Source of the DNA: Gadus chalcogrammus
Lineage: Eukaryota > Chordata > Actinopteri > Gadiformes > Gadidae
DNA: 64,000 nt
Reading direction: 5' to 3'
Assembly (NCBI RefSeq): GCF_026213295.1
Contig: NC_079425.1
Coordinates: 15,328,123-15,392,122, forward strand
Shown here: positions 39,395 to 49,589 of the stretch, in pieces
Numbering within the stretch: position 1 is the stretch's first letter
Layout: each line of letters starts with the position of its first letter
Made by a program: the position numbers and the translations under genes
Notes under the pieces: model-generated
What the model was told of the DNA's origin: nothing
What the model saw: only the letters and a program-made list of their open reading frames with translations
Databases searched by the model: none

Positions 39395-39495
39395 CAAGTG
39401 AACATGACATTCGGGCAAGTTGAACATGACCTGTACTTGCCCGATGGGCAACCTGTACTTGGGCAACCTGTACTAGCCCGATGGGCAAGTATAGG
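39395..39495. repeat. Degenerate gggcaagt / cctgtacttg repeats
   Basis: gggcaagt(t)gaacatgac occurs twice and (ga)tgggcaa...cctgtact three times, forming an imperfect local repeat with inverted elements (acttgcccgatgggcaa). Confidence 0.65.
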
Positions 39496-40004
39496 TTTTT
39501 TACTTTTGAAACCTTAGTGTCAACCCCTGGAACTACCGTTTGTCAATATTTCTATACAATTGGCAGAACACAAAGTACCCTGCCCCAAACTTAAACTAAA
39601 TTCAACCAGAAACGTCACATTTCAACAATCAATCTTGCTAGCTGTTGCTTCCAATCAGAATTGAATGACATCACTGTACTATAATACATTAATACAATAC
39701 AGGACACGCTTTTTCCCTACCAAGCAACATCACTGTACTATAAAATAGGCCAAGGCTACTTCACTACTTTTTATGATTATTGAAATTATAGGAGGCAGTA
39801 TTTATCTCATTTGAGAGCTTGCATCTGAACATAAAATGTTTAGCACTTTTTTTGGATGAGAATGAACACTTTCTTGCTCATAAACAGCTTTTTTGGCGCC
39901 AATATGTATCATTACCTTATCTAGAATATTCTGATTCAGCACTATAAAATAGTAAGAGGAATACATCTGTGTTTCGTGTGTTCTAATGAGGGGATCAGAC
40001 AAGA

Positions 40005-40262
40005 GTAGGCCTGACCGATTTATCGTTTCTGATCGAAATCGCGATTTCAGACAACGCGATCTCGGGATCGCCAAAGACACGTTTTTTTCGGTTTTACTGT
40101 GCGTTCACGCGTCAACGTAGAGACGCGAATCGGGCGAATATATAATATAATTGTATACATAATATCATGGCCAAAAGCTGAGTGAGCCTCCGGATGGCCG
40201 TAGGGCTGGGAGCTCTCTTCGAGGGGTTTGTTTACTGGCGTTTGTTTACCGGCGTTGCAATG
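40005..40262. mobile_element. Left end of a hAT-like element, cut by the assembly gap
   Basis: taggcctgaccgatttatcg at 40005 begins like the taggcctgcacgattcgg end at 24022. It is followed by paired gcgatttcag / gcgatctcggg words. The right end is not seen because of the gap. Confidence 0.5.
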
Positions 40263-40362
40263 NNNNNNNNNNNNNNNNNNNNNNNNNNNNNNNNNNNNNN
40301 NNNNNNNNNNNNNNNNNNNNNNNNNNNNNNNNNNNNNNNNNNNNNNNNNNNNNNNNNNNNNN
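40263..40362. other. Assembly gap of 100 N
   Basis: A run of exactly 100 N, a conventional length for a gap of unknown size. An ORF crossing it is meaningless. Confidence 0.99.
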
Positions 40363-40441
40363 TTTTATATTAATTTCAATTATGATATTTGAAATTCTCA
40401 TGGTGTTAATAGAAATACAAGTTTGAAAAGGGTTAACGTAC

Positions 40442-41520
40442 CAGTCTCATTGAGAAGTTTGGCAGCAATTTCCCTCCTGTAGTTAACCACTGCCTCTTCA
40501 GAGTTTGGGAAAGTTGGAGACTCCTCTGCCAGGACTTTCTCGGCATACTAAGAACATGTTTGAATAAATGAATATTCAAAACATACTGGCCCAATTTAAC
40601 TTAATCAAAATTCATCAACTCTATGTCTCTCTATACTATAGGAGTTGAAATGTTGAAAAAATAGACCTTTTCAAAATCTGCTTCATGTTTCCATAAAGAA
40701 AAATGCAATTCAAAAACTTACATCGATGGCAAATATTCTACATGAAGTTAAATCCTGTTTTAAGCTATGTGGCACATTGTTGGCTTTCCACCTGGACACT
40801 GTACAGCCCCTCGCTCTCGAATGCTCTGAAAAGTAGACAAAAAGCAGCAAATCATTATGCAATTCTGAAACATCAAGTCCAGCACAATGGACAGCACCAC
40901 AGATCCCAGTCACCAGAGGATGAGCTGCACTCACGCACCACCGTACCACAGTTCTCACACACCTTTGCAGCATCATCCCATCATTCAAGGTCATTCCCTT
41001 CACCTGTTTCACGCATTCTCCACTGGTTAAATAACAGCATTCCGCCTGCCGGGGTCAGGCCATAGAACACAACTGTTACCTTGTCGTCTCCAGACATCTT
41101 TTTATCTTGGAGGCACCGTTGCCGAGTGGATCCATCATCCAGCACAAGACGCCTCTTTTCTGAGGAGAAGATGACCTAGAGAAATTTGGATTAGCACATT
41201 GTGCATGTGTCACATTCACATATCCTAATAAAATCAAGGATATGCCTTAGAAATTCAAATATGAATACATAGGGTAAGATAATGTTTAACTTACTGTGAG
41301 TATCCAATGATTTGGCTCATTCACTACCCCCAGAATGACTGTACAATGATGGTTACACTTCTAAAATAACACAATTCACTGTTAAAAAACAACCACAATA
41401 TACAGTAAATCATCAATCAGAAAAACTACAACCTGTGTCTTCCCTTCCAAATTTGTGTCATTGTAAATGTATCAATGGAAAGTGCCTGTTCGCCCCCCTT
41501 GGCAAATATGCTTTTGGATC
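40442..41520 (-). pseudogene. Ulp1/C48-type cysteine protease exons of a Ginger-like element
   Basis: Four minus-strand exons have gt-ag borders and matching phases: 41360-41295 (KCNHHCTVILGVVNEPNHWI), 41175-41004 (VIFSSEKRRLVLDDG...FNQWRMRET), 40825-40722 (...VPHSLKQDLTSCRIFAID) and 40547-40442 (YAEKVLAEESPTFPNSEEAV...). They give 448 nt with no stop. A further piece at 41520-41433 reads IDTFTMTQIWKGR but joins out of phase. The His of NHW, the Asp of LDD, and Q-D-x-x-S-C match the catalytic layout of the C48 SUMO-protease-like family, which cuts isopeptide or precursor bonds. The Gly normally after the Cys is Arg. It lies downstream of integrase remains on the same strand. Some Ginger1 DNA transposons are known to carry OTU or Ulp1 proteases. 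It is called a pseudogene because the N-terminal half is broken, although this half still looks open. Confidence 0.7.
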
Positions 41521-41822
41521 ATTCAAAGCAGGGTGGCATTGATCACCAGGGGAAAGCAAATCCATTTGAAAATGAAGTCAGTTAAAGCACAGATATCCCA
41601 ATAAAACAGCTCGTATGGTCCGATTCTTCAGAGCAGAACATGGACATTTTTGCCGTCCCCTGTAACATCTAACATGAAAAAAATAAACATTTATAACTAT
41701 TCAATCGATTCAATATCTTCTCTCCTGAACAACTGTTTTTGTTTGAGTTACCTGGTTGAACAATTACATAAAAATGTACAATACCAGGGTGAGCTTCATA
41801 GCGTTACATACATTTCTCTGAA

Positions 41823-42262
41823 GTGGAGGTGTCTGCAGGTGGAGTGGAGGTGGCAGGTGGAGCAGAGGTGGCGTGGAGGTGGCGAGTGGAGGTGGCAGGT
41901 GGAGTGGAGGTGGCGAGTGGAGGTGGCAGGTGGAGCGGAGGAGGCAGGTGGAGTGGAGGAGGCAGGTGGAGTGGAGGAGGCAGGTGGAGTGGAGGTGGCA
42001 GGTGGAGTGGAGGTGGCAGGTGGAGCGGAGGTGTCTGCAGGTGGAGCGGAGGTGTCTGCAGGTGGAGTGGAGGTGTCTGCAGGTGGAGTGGAGGTGGCAG
42101 GTGGAGCGGAGGTGGCAGGTGGAGCGGAGGTGTCTGCAGGTGGAGCGGAGGTGTCTGCAGGTGGAGTGGAGGTGTCTGCAGGTGGAGTGGAGGTGGCAGG
42201 TGGAGCGGAGGTGGCAGGTGGAGTGGAGGTGGCAGGTGGAGCGGAGGTGGCAGGTGGAGTGG
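41823..42262. repeat. GC-rich minisatellite, 18- and 21-bp units
   Basis: The units gtggcaggtggagyggag (18 bp) and gtgtctgcaggtggagyggag (21 bp) are intermixed about 22-24 times, with a higher-order block (18-21-21-21-18 pattern) that repeats near 42020-42110 and 42115-42200. Both unit lengths are multiples of three, so all frames stay open. The long Ser/Thr/Pro- or Gly/Val/Glu-rich ORFs are its translations. It sits exactly where the middle of the integrase core should be. Confidence 0.95.
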
Positions 42263-42905
42263 ATAAAAAATACATTCTTGGTTGACAAATTCTCCTCCTA
42301 CAAATTTCAGAATGCACTGTGTGACCTCGGCTGCAGATTTAGATTTGATGGCATAGGCCTGTGACTATCGAGTAAAGTAGTCCACCATTACACAGATGTA
42401 CTGATTTCCCTGATCAGTCATCACCAGTTTGCCAACTTGGTCCATGCCTTATTAGTTCATAAGGAACTTTGGTCTGTTTGAAAACAAACAGAGAAAGAGG
42501 TAATTGCTATGTAATTCACACATGAAATATGTTGAAAATATGATGAATATTCCTCCCATCTACTATAAAAGGAACATGGATTAAAAGAAACAAAAATGTA
42601 ATGTCTACCTTTATTGGTTTTTACTCTGTGCCAAGCATGTCGATTTTGCTGACACACCGTGCATTGTGAAGATATTTTCATGTGATTTGACGCTTTTTTG
42701 TTGTCTGAATAAAGTAGAAAATTATTAAATATGAAAGCATAAACAAAACCAATTATCAGTGTCGGTTGGCATGCCAGGCCAGAAGAACCGTTGTGAAATC
42801 TTTGTCCTGGTATATTTTGGCCTCAATGTGCACCAATGTCGCTGCAGTAAAATTCTTTAAACAAGGCGTCGGCCTCAGCTGCCCCACAGACCACTTTCAC
42901 TTTTT
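42263..42905 (-). pseudogene. Ginger/Gypsy-like integrase, split and broken
   Basis: Minus strand. 42900-42775 gives ALFKEFYC...IGAH, then after a frameshift KISQRFFWPGMPTDT, the HH part of the H2C2 integrase zinc finger. 42705-42620 supplies CTVCQQ, the CC part, after an intron-like break with ttattcag. 42480-42270 gives GMDQVGKLVMTDQGNQYICV then MVDYFTR, a stop, and QAYAIKSKSAAEVTQCILKF, then EFVNQ after a jump. The first catalytic Asp region is present. The part around the second Asp and the Glu is lost at the junction with the minisatellite. With a stop and several frameshifts it is inactive. The strand and order (integrase, then C48 protease) fit a Ginger1-type element. Confidence 0.75.
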
Positions 42906-43090
42906 CCTCCTTGTCCGAGCTAGAGGTGGCTCGGTTGCGAACGAATCAGTTCGAATGAACGATTCGAATGAACGAGAGAGAGGAACCGAACTGGTTCCTC
43001 TCTCTCGTTCGTCTCGTTCGTCTCGTTCATTCTCAGGCTCGACTCCTCCAAGACCCACTAGTCGCTGACTCACTGACAGTTCGTTCAATC
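42906..43090. mobile_element. hAT-like end with strong internal hairpin
   Basis: tagaggtggctcggttgcga followed by gaacgaatcagttcgaatga has the look of a fish hAT terminus. Inside, gaacgagagagaggaacc (42970-42987), loop gaact, and ggttcctctctctcgttc (42993-43010) form a perfect 18-bp hairpin. No matching right end was found. Confidence 0.5.
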
Positions 43091-43559
43091 ACTGTGTGAG
43101 TGGTGAAGAGGGACCGACTGAGAGACGTGACGACTCACGAGATCATGCGAATCGTATGCTGTTCTAGGACTGAGTCTAGGACGCTCTCGTTGAATTTTAG
43201 CCAATGAGAGACAGGAATCAACTGGTTTCTTCGGGTAAAATAATCAAATGGGCTTAGTGAGTGAGGTATCTATTATTCACATTGGCCATCTGTTGCATGG
43301 ACGTATTTAAAGGATACATTGTACATACTGAATTTACAATGTATGGATTGCGACTAACTGCTTGTGGACTCTGTGATGATCGCAGTCATGAATAATTGTG
43401 TACACATACAGATATGAGGATGACAAATGAGCTGAAAACATTTGGTTGGGGTTTGACTCCTTTTTCCCGCATTTACGGGAGGGGGTCGTAGAATTCGACG
43501 GTCCGCTGTCATTGATTGTGAATGACCCATCGTTGATTGCGACCTGCTATACCTGACAA

Positions 43560-43990
43560 CATTTTTAGCAGGTTAACCTATCGTTCAAGTCCTTTTCCCT
43601 GTCGACTCATCGGCCTGGAGAAGCAGACTGACTCGCTCTCCCAGCCGAACCCTCACGGTAAGTGGCGTATAATACCAGCAATGGTAGATTGTGACTGACG
43701 TGTATAGATGGCAAAAAGGCAATGTAAAAGAGCTTTTAAGAAAAAATGGCACAAGATACATCAGGGCTTCGTGGTGACCAGGGACATTGACCCCCTCGTA
43801 AACTAATAAAAAGGGTCAAGGCAAAATTCATAAAAACTGTGAGGGACTTAACCGAGTGACCTGGGTTGGACCGGTTTAAGAGCCGAGCCGAGCACCTCCG
43901 TGAACGACATACCACGGTGACACTAAAAGGGTTCGATCGAGGTTAGTCCCGAGGGGCGTCCGACACTACGGTGTGTATTACGTGGCCCTA
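43560..43990 (+). other. Unclassified GC-richer block with a 32-codon basic ORF
   Basis: An ORF at 43708-43806 encodes a Lys/Arg-rich N-terminus (MAKRQCKRAFKKKWHKIHQG) and ends DPLVN. It is preceded by a possible donor (cacggtaagtgg at about 43656). The following 180 bp are GC-rich with gggttcgatcgagg and repeated ccgag words. I recognise neither. It may be the leader of a retroelement or a decayed gene. Confidence 0.3.
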
Positions 43991-43994
43991 TATC

Positions 43995-45880
43995 GCCCCG
44001 CTTTCGGGGAGAACACTCAACACCTTCAATATTTCAGTTCCTGTTATTGGCTGTGTAAGCTCTTTATTCTGTTCATTAGTCACCGCTGGGAGCCTTAACA
44101 ATTCTAAATAATTTCTAATTGCTTCTTTATCTATAGTTGATTTTGGGGTATACAGATCTGGGTAAAATTCCCTGAAACATAATGTAATCTTAAATTTCTC
44201 CCTCTTATAAATGCCATTTTTATCCTTGATAGTGACTATTGTAGATCTTTCATGTTGTTTCTTCAACTTAAAAGCCAACTTTTTCAATGCTCTAGGACTG
44301 TTATTGTTACGCCTCCTTCTGCTGCACGGTCCAACATCCCCATCTAGTGGTCACCTGACGCCACTGGTCCTCATTCTTCCGACAAACCTGTCTTCAATCC
44401 GCATCTCCACTGCCTACTTCAGCCGGGGATTTCCAATCAGCCGGCGCCAGTTCGTCGTTTACTACACCTCACCTCAGTCAGTATCGGTCCTACCAGCGTT
44501 AAACTAAGATCAGCTCGTTTTCCCTGTTCCCTCCTCAGTAACTCTCTTCCCTCTGCTTTAGTTCTCCGTCCGGCACCCTGCTTACCTGTTTGCCGAACCC
44601 CTGCCGGCCCGACTACCCGCCTGCCGCTGAACCCTCGCCTGCCTGACTACCCGCCTGTCGCCAAGCCCTTGCCTATACCCCCGTCTCTGCCTCCCTGTGT
44701 CAAGCGTTTGGGTCCTCTCGTCCTGTTCCATAACAGTTATCGGCTTTGGCTGCAAAGCTGTTTTTCTCCATTGATTCTATTGTTTTAGTAATTTTTTAGC
44801 TGCATGTAATTGTGTCTGCATCTCTTTTGTCATGTATGTTTCATGGTATGTTTGCAAATCCCTTCTTCTCCAGTTTGGTCTTTTCTCTTTCTTTTTGTTT
44901 TGTTTTTTCCAAAATGAGTATGCAATTATTTCTGCTCGGACTGTTGCTTTTGCAGCTTCCCATAATATTATGACCGATACCTCCCCAATGTCATTGATCT
45001 CAAAGAAGAACTGGATTATATATGCCATTTTCTCCTTCAAACCCTGGTCCCCCAGTAATGAATTATTCATTCTCCTGGGTTTCTCCTTTATCTTTGTTCA
45101 TACTCAAATCCATTATGACAGGAGCATGATCTGTTATTGTTATGGGTAATATTTCACATTTTCAGACTCTTGCAATATCATTCCTAAACAAAAAGTAGTA
45201 GTCCAGTCTTGAAAATACCTTGTGTGCATGGAGAAGAAGGTGAGAGCTTTCTCTTGGGGGAAACAACACTTGGGGGAAACAACACCAAACATCTGTTAAC
45301 CCTATATCCATTTGGGCTCTTCGGAATAGATCAGCTGCTTCCTCTGACTTGTTTGTCCTACTCTGGGTCTGCTTTCTGGTGCATCACCAAATTAAAATCA
45401 CCACCCAAAATTGTAATTACCTGTGCCTCCATCATTAGCAGTTGTAATACTCTTTTCAAGAGTTCATCCCCTTTCCCTGGAGGGTTGTAAAAATGTATGA
45501 GGGTTTTAAGATGTGCTTCTATCTCACCAATTACTACCACATGTTCCTTCTTTGTCTCTTATGCATTTTGCTTTCTGGGACATGAGATTGTTTAAAGGAT
45601 TGATACTCCTCTTTTAGCTGTTGTGTGGGAGGAATAGAACACTTGAGCATTACTTCTCCAATTTAACGTGTTCTACTGTACTTAAATGAGTTTCTTGGAA
45701 GTTAATTTCTCCTCCTTCTTTCTTAAGATGCTGGAGCACCCGTTCCCCTTTATGGCATTATTCAACCCATTTCTCTAATTTTCCACATGAGAACAGCTTC
45801 CTCCCTTGCCAGCCTCTTACCAAACCCCTCGGTCTTGAACTTCACATTTTTGCAACCTTTTCTACGTGGTTACTAATGAG
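43995..45880 (-). pseudogene. L1-like LINE fragment, split by a solo LTR
   Basis: Minus strand. About 45880-45358 covers endonuclease parts (HLKKEGGEINFQETH; then LGGDFNLVMHQKADPE). 45070-44777 is the linker before RT (FFEINDIGEVSVIILWEAAK, then VRAEIIAYSFWKKQ). 44300-43995 is the start of the RT domain (KITLCFREFYPDLYT; EQNKELTQPITGTEILKVLS). These are in order for an L1-clade ORF2. The RT catalytic part and 3' tail are missing, and frames are broken. The LTR at 44305-44735 interrupts it between two of these parts. Confidence 0.85.
44305..44735. mobile_element. Gypsy-type solo LTR with 5-bp TSD
   Basis: Starts tgttacgcctcc and ends ttccataaca (TG...CA). Flanked by gttat at 44300-44304 and 44736-44740. 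Removing it joins the L1 sequence across the site. 431 bp, CT/CCG-rich, with a tgtgtcaagcgtttgggtcc stretch before the end, as in fish Gypsy LTRs. No internal retroviral genes are present, so it arose by LTR-LTR recombination. Confidence 0.9.
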
Positions 45881-46229
45881 CTTCCACCGTATATTTTGGA
45901 ATAGCAGGGCCTTACTGCCTAATCCCGGCCATAAGAAGGTTACTATGGCTATGTGTGCAGGGCTAATACATGCATCCACTGGTATGGTGGACAGCATAAG
46001 ATGTCTTGGAGTCTCTCCCCATTTGTCTATTTATTGATATTTCCAACATTTTTGGTGCCCTCATTTATAATATGCAAAGAAATGGATAAGAAAAGGGTCT
46101 TCAAATCAACCTTTCAAAACATAGCCTACATCTTATTAAGCACTGGGTTATTCAACCAGAGTGAAAGAGCTCAGAATTACCATATAGATACTATTTAAAT
46201 TAAAAATATGACTATATTCCCATCATTGC

Positions 46230-46349
<120 letters not shown>

Positions 46350-46576
46350 CAAACGTGTGTTTATGCAGTGTGTGTGTGCCTGCACGTGTGTGTAGGCAGT
46401 GGGCTATTAAATCATAGTCTCAAACTTTTAGGCTATAATTGTTTGAATGTCTTTATCTACCTCAGGGTCGGATGAAAACCATCGCAGTCTCTGGCTCTCC
46501 ACTGGTTTTCTGTCCCTTGACTTTCTGGAATGGAACAGGTGGCTCACCTGTTTCTCCTCTCTTGGCATTGTACAGG

Positions 46577-47406
46577 CAGTGGCGGCTCGCCTAGAGGGCG
46601 CTGGGCCACCGCCCTCCCGCCGACCGGCCATCTTTTCTTTTTTAAATATATTTTTATATATATTTTTTAATAATCTTCTCATTTTGAGAATTAATCTATT
46701 TTAATTGCATTCGAATAATGCTCTTACTTTAGAATATCTTTGGAATCCCCCATAATTAAATCTTCATTCACTTACATGTTCAACGTTCATTTTGGTGAAG
46801 TAGATGTCTTCCGTGGGGCGCAGTTCGCTCAGCCCCACATGCCTGAATTATTAGCCAATGGTTCCCCCGTTGCTAGGCAGAATAGTACATAATTTCGCCA
46901 ATCAGCGTCGTCGAATTGTAAGGCTTTGGGGCGCTCAATATATAGCCCCAAGCGCAGTGCAGCGTCCACTGCGCGTAACCGCGCATTTGCCATTACCTCA
47001 GAGATCAGCAAGATGGCGACTTTGAGTACTGCTACCACTGTTTCCCTGTGAGTTCAGCTAGCCCCAAATTTAGTTAAGTCTTTGCTTATGAATCCCTTCG
47101 AAAGAAGAACATTTGCAGAAAAATTGCAAGTAAAAGTACTCGGAGCAGAAAAGCCAGAAATGAACATAACCCTGATAGAGCCTACAAGAGAAGTTTTTCC
47201 AGAGTTTGGTTCCGGCTTGGCTAACTAGCTGTGGGTATGCCAATGCAATTTTTTGCTTTCCTTGTATACTTTTTAAAATAAGTGCGTGTGATAGTTCCTG
47301 GACACAGGCAGGGTTGACAGACCTGAAACATCTGTCAGAACGGATAAAAAAACACAAGCGAGCAAGAGTGCATATGAACAACTGTGTGAAGCTAGCCATG
47401 CTAGAG
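46577..47406 (+). pseudogene. hAT (TTF/ZMYM-like) transposase N-terminus with its 5' end
   Basis: cagtggcggctcg at 46577 resembles a common hAT 5' terminus. A start at 47088 gives MNPFERRTFAEKLQVKVLGA and EKPEMNI. After frameshifts it continues NPDRAYKRSFSRVW, then WLTSCGYANAIFCFPCILF, SSWTQAGLTDLKHLSERIKK and VHMNNCVKLAMLE, ending at a gtaagc donor at 47407. The W..C...A.FCFPC...W...G...L.....KH...H pattern is the TTF zinc finger of ZMYM1-like hAT transposases. The catalytic part is absent downstream. Confidence 0.8.
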
Positions 47407-47513
47407 GTAAGCAACTTCTATTTATTCCACTAGCCTATATGTATTTCCCTTGAGATGGACACTGGTTGCAGTCCCTCACAACCTCCCCCACCCCTTCCTT
47501 GTTGCAGGACCAC

Positions 47514-48110
47514 CTATGATGTACCGCTGGGACACGCCGCGACGCAATCTCTCCTGAGCCTTGACAAACTCATCATGGTAGGAGTCCGTTGAGAAGACAA
47601 AATGCTTCTTTGCCACCATATGGTCAAGGGACTGGAGACCCCTCGAACGTTGGTGGGAGGTTCATCAAGGCATGGAATATTGCATTGCCATCTTGGATGT
47701 AGAAAGCCTCCTTTGAATAAGACATCTTCAGGAGCATCTCCCATCAAGTAGTGAAGCATTGCAGCCTTGTTGGTCTTATTGGACCAACAGCCTAGGCATC
47801 AGCTGTGCCTAGGCTGGGAGGAACTGGGTAGAGTGAGTACCGCATCAGCTCGTCAAGGTTGAGGGCTTCATCCAGGTTCTGTGACTTGATGAGCAGCATG
47901 AAGACTAGGTCACTTTGTTCACTGCAATACCTGCAAAGATGAACAGGTGAACAATACTGTTTTCCTCAGTATGCAGGAAAACAGTAATTAACAGTAATTA
48001 CATTTTCTATATGAGGAGTATGGGGTATCATACCTTTCCTTGGGAGGCAATGAGCTTGACTGTCTTGTTTGAGGCATCCATAGTCTTCAGCTTCAGCTTC
48101 TTGATTGGCT
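47514..48110 (-). pseudogene. Decayed multi-exon gene, unknown family
   Basis: Minus strand. The exon at about 48110-48036 reads PIKKLKLKTMDASNKTVKLI then ASQGK, with a gtatga donor. The exon at about 47935-47790 reads QSDLVFMLLIKSQNLDEALN then LDELMRYSLYPVPPSLGTAD. After a stop and shift, 47765-47514 gives AAMLHYLMGDAPEDVLFKGG and, in an adjacent frame, DGNAIFHALMNLPPTF and KKHFVFSTDSYHDEFVKAQE. Residue composition and splice sites show real coding ancestry. The 'LxPVPxSLGTADG' block is one I associate with a repeated fish protein family without a named function. At least two frame breaks. Confidence 0.6.
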
Positions 48111-48406
48111 AAAAGAACAGCTCCTCAGAAGAGCCACTTACAAATGCTGTGTAGCAGAGCCAGCTTGTCAGTTGCAGATCCTTTAATTTTACTGAGTGGT
48201 GTGCAATCTGCATGCTCAAAGCCATGTACTGTACATGTAAAATACAAGTTTTAGGACAATGGTCTTCTGATTTGACACCATCATCTCTCTTGGATTTCTT
48301 TGAGGCAGGAGTGAACTCTTCAGACTCACTATTATTTTCTTTCTTGGGTTACTTTGACTTGGACTTGGTTTTGTCGTGTTGGATAATACTGAGGGCACCT
48401 ACACGT

Positions 48407-48526
<120 letters not shown>

Positions 48527-48804
48527 ATCCGTGTGCATGGGTGGAGAAAACATAGTTCCCACAAGATCTCTGATCATTCAAGAAGCAAAGGGAGAGGGAG
48601 GACATATTTCCCGCAAGAACTCTGACAGTTCTCATAATAACTGATAATCCTCGCAGCATGGGGGGTGGGGCAAAAATAGTTCCCACGAGAACTTTGATAA
48701 TTCATTCAACATTCCTCTCTGCATTTGTGCCTCAACTAAACAGTTTGAAAATGACCAGACAGGAAATGATTTGCTGCCACTGAGGTTCTGTCACAGATTT
48801 TCAG

Positions 48805-49038
48805 GGTGGAAGCAATATATGTGAGGATGTTTCTGATACACAGGATAGTTTTGAGGAGGACCCTGATTATGCGGCATCCTCCTCTGATGAGCATAAAGCC
48901 AGTGACATAGGACATTCTGACCCTCCTGTGGTTTCTCAAACACAATTATACCCCCTTGTCATATCTCACCCACCAAGAACTGACATGAAATCAAAAAATG
49001 GAAAGCTGCTGATCACGTTACAAGACGGGGTAGACTGA
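48805..49038 (+). CDS. Acidic coding-like exon, unknown
   Basis: A good acceptor (tgtcacagattttcag) ends at 48804. The following 78 codons are open to tga at 49036 and read GGSNICEDVSDTQDSFEEDP then DYAASSSDEHKASDIGHSDP. The acidic DPDYAASSSDE style occurs in N-terminal parts of transposon-linked fish proteins, but no domain is identifiable. It is on the opposite strand to the gene at 47.5-48.1 kb. Confidence 0.35.
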   Translation, partial: GGSNICEDVSDTQDSFEEDPDYAASSSDEHKASDIGHSDPPVVSQTQLYPLVISHPPRTDMKSKNGKLLITLQDGVD

Positions 49039-49349
49039 ATGCAGCTAATGTCATCAAAATGGTTCCAGGCCCTACCAGATATGATAGCAGTCATATACAA
49101 GATATACAATCTGCATTTTAGCTATATTATATTTTACAATGTATATATATTTTACTATATTTGAATATCAACATAAAGCCCTGCGAACACCAAAACACCA
49201 TGTTTTTAATTTTAAGTAAATTAATGAGATAGTACAGTGATTTGCATGTTTCACAATCATATATATATTGTATACGGATAGTATGGATATTGTAACACAG
49301 CACTGGTCTACAGAAGGCCGGTAGTATTGACCTCCTACTGGAACTGACC

Positions 49350-49385
49350 GTGATAAGTTCATGCTTGGCAGTATGAACTTATCAC
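49350..49385. repeat. Perfect 13-bp hairpin
   Basis: gtgataagttcat, 10-base loop gcttggcagt, atgaacttatcac. Confidence 0.9.
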
Positions 49386-49451
49386 ATATATATGATTATA
49401 TTTATAATCATAATGATTGTACAGTATATTGTCATATACAATCAATACTTG

Positions 49452-49589
49452 GGGCCCTATCTTGCATCCAGCGCAATTGACTTTCTCACTGGCGCATGTG
49501 TCTTTGCTAGTTTGCAACTGGCGCAGAGCGTTCTTTTCCCTCCTGCGCCACGCGTTGGTAAATTAAGGAATGATCTTGCGCCCCAAGGG
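49452..49589. mobile_element. Truncated copy of the gggccctatcttgcatc MITE
   Basis: Matches the first 140 bp of the element at 54984-55994 nearly base for base (gggccctatcttgcatcc; ttgcaactggcgcagagcgt; tcttgcgccccaaggggc). It ends where the 70-bp-TIR element begins. Confidence 0.9.

Noticed and set aside
40182..40373. ORF running through N residues
   Set aside because: It crosses a 100-N gap and has no evidence on either side. The same applies to 61384-61575.
41650..42364. Ser/Thr/Pro- or Gly/Val/Glu-rich ORFs up to 211 codons, possible mucin-like protein
   Set aside because: All frames of both strands are open because the minisatellite units are multiples of three. There is no signal peptide or splice context of their own.
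43925..43945. gggttcgatcgagg as a tRNA or SINE B box
   Set aside because: No A box at the right distance and no cloverleaf can be drawn.
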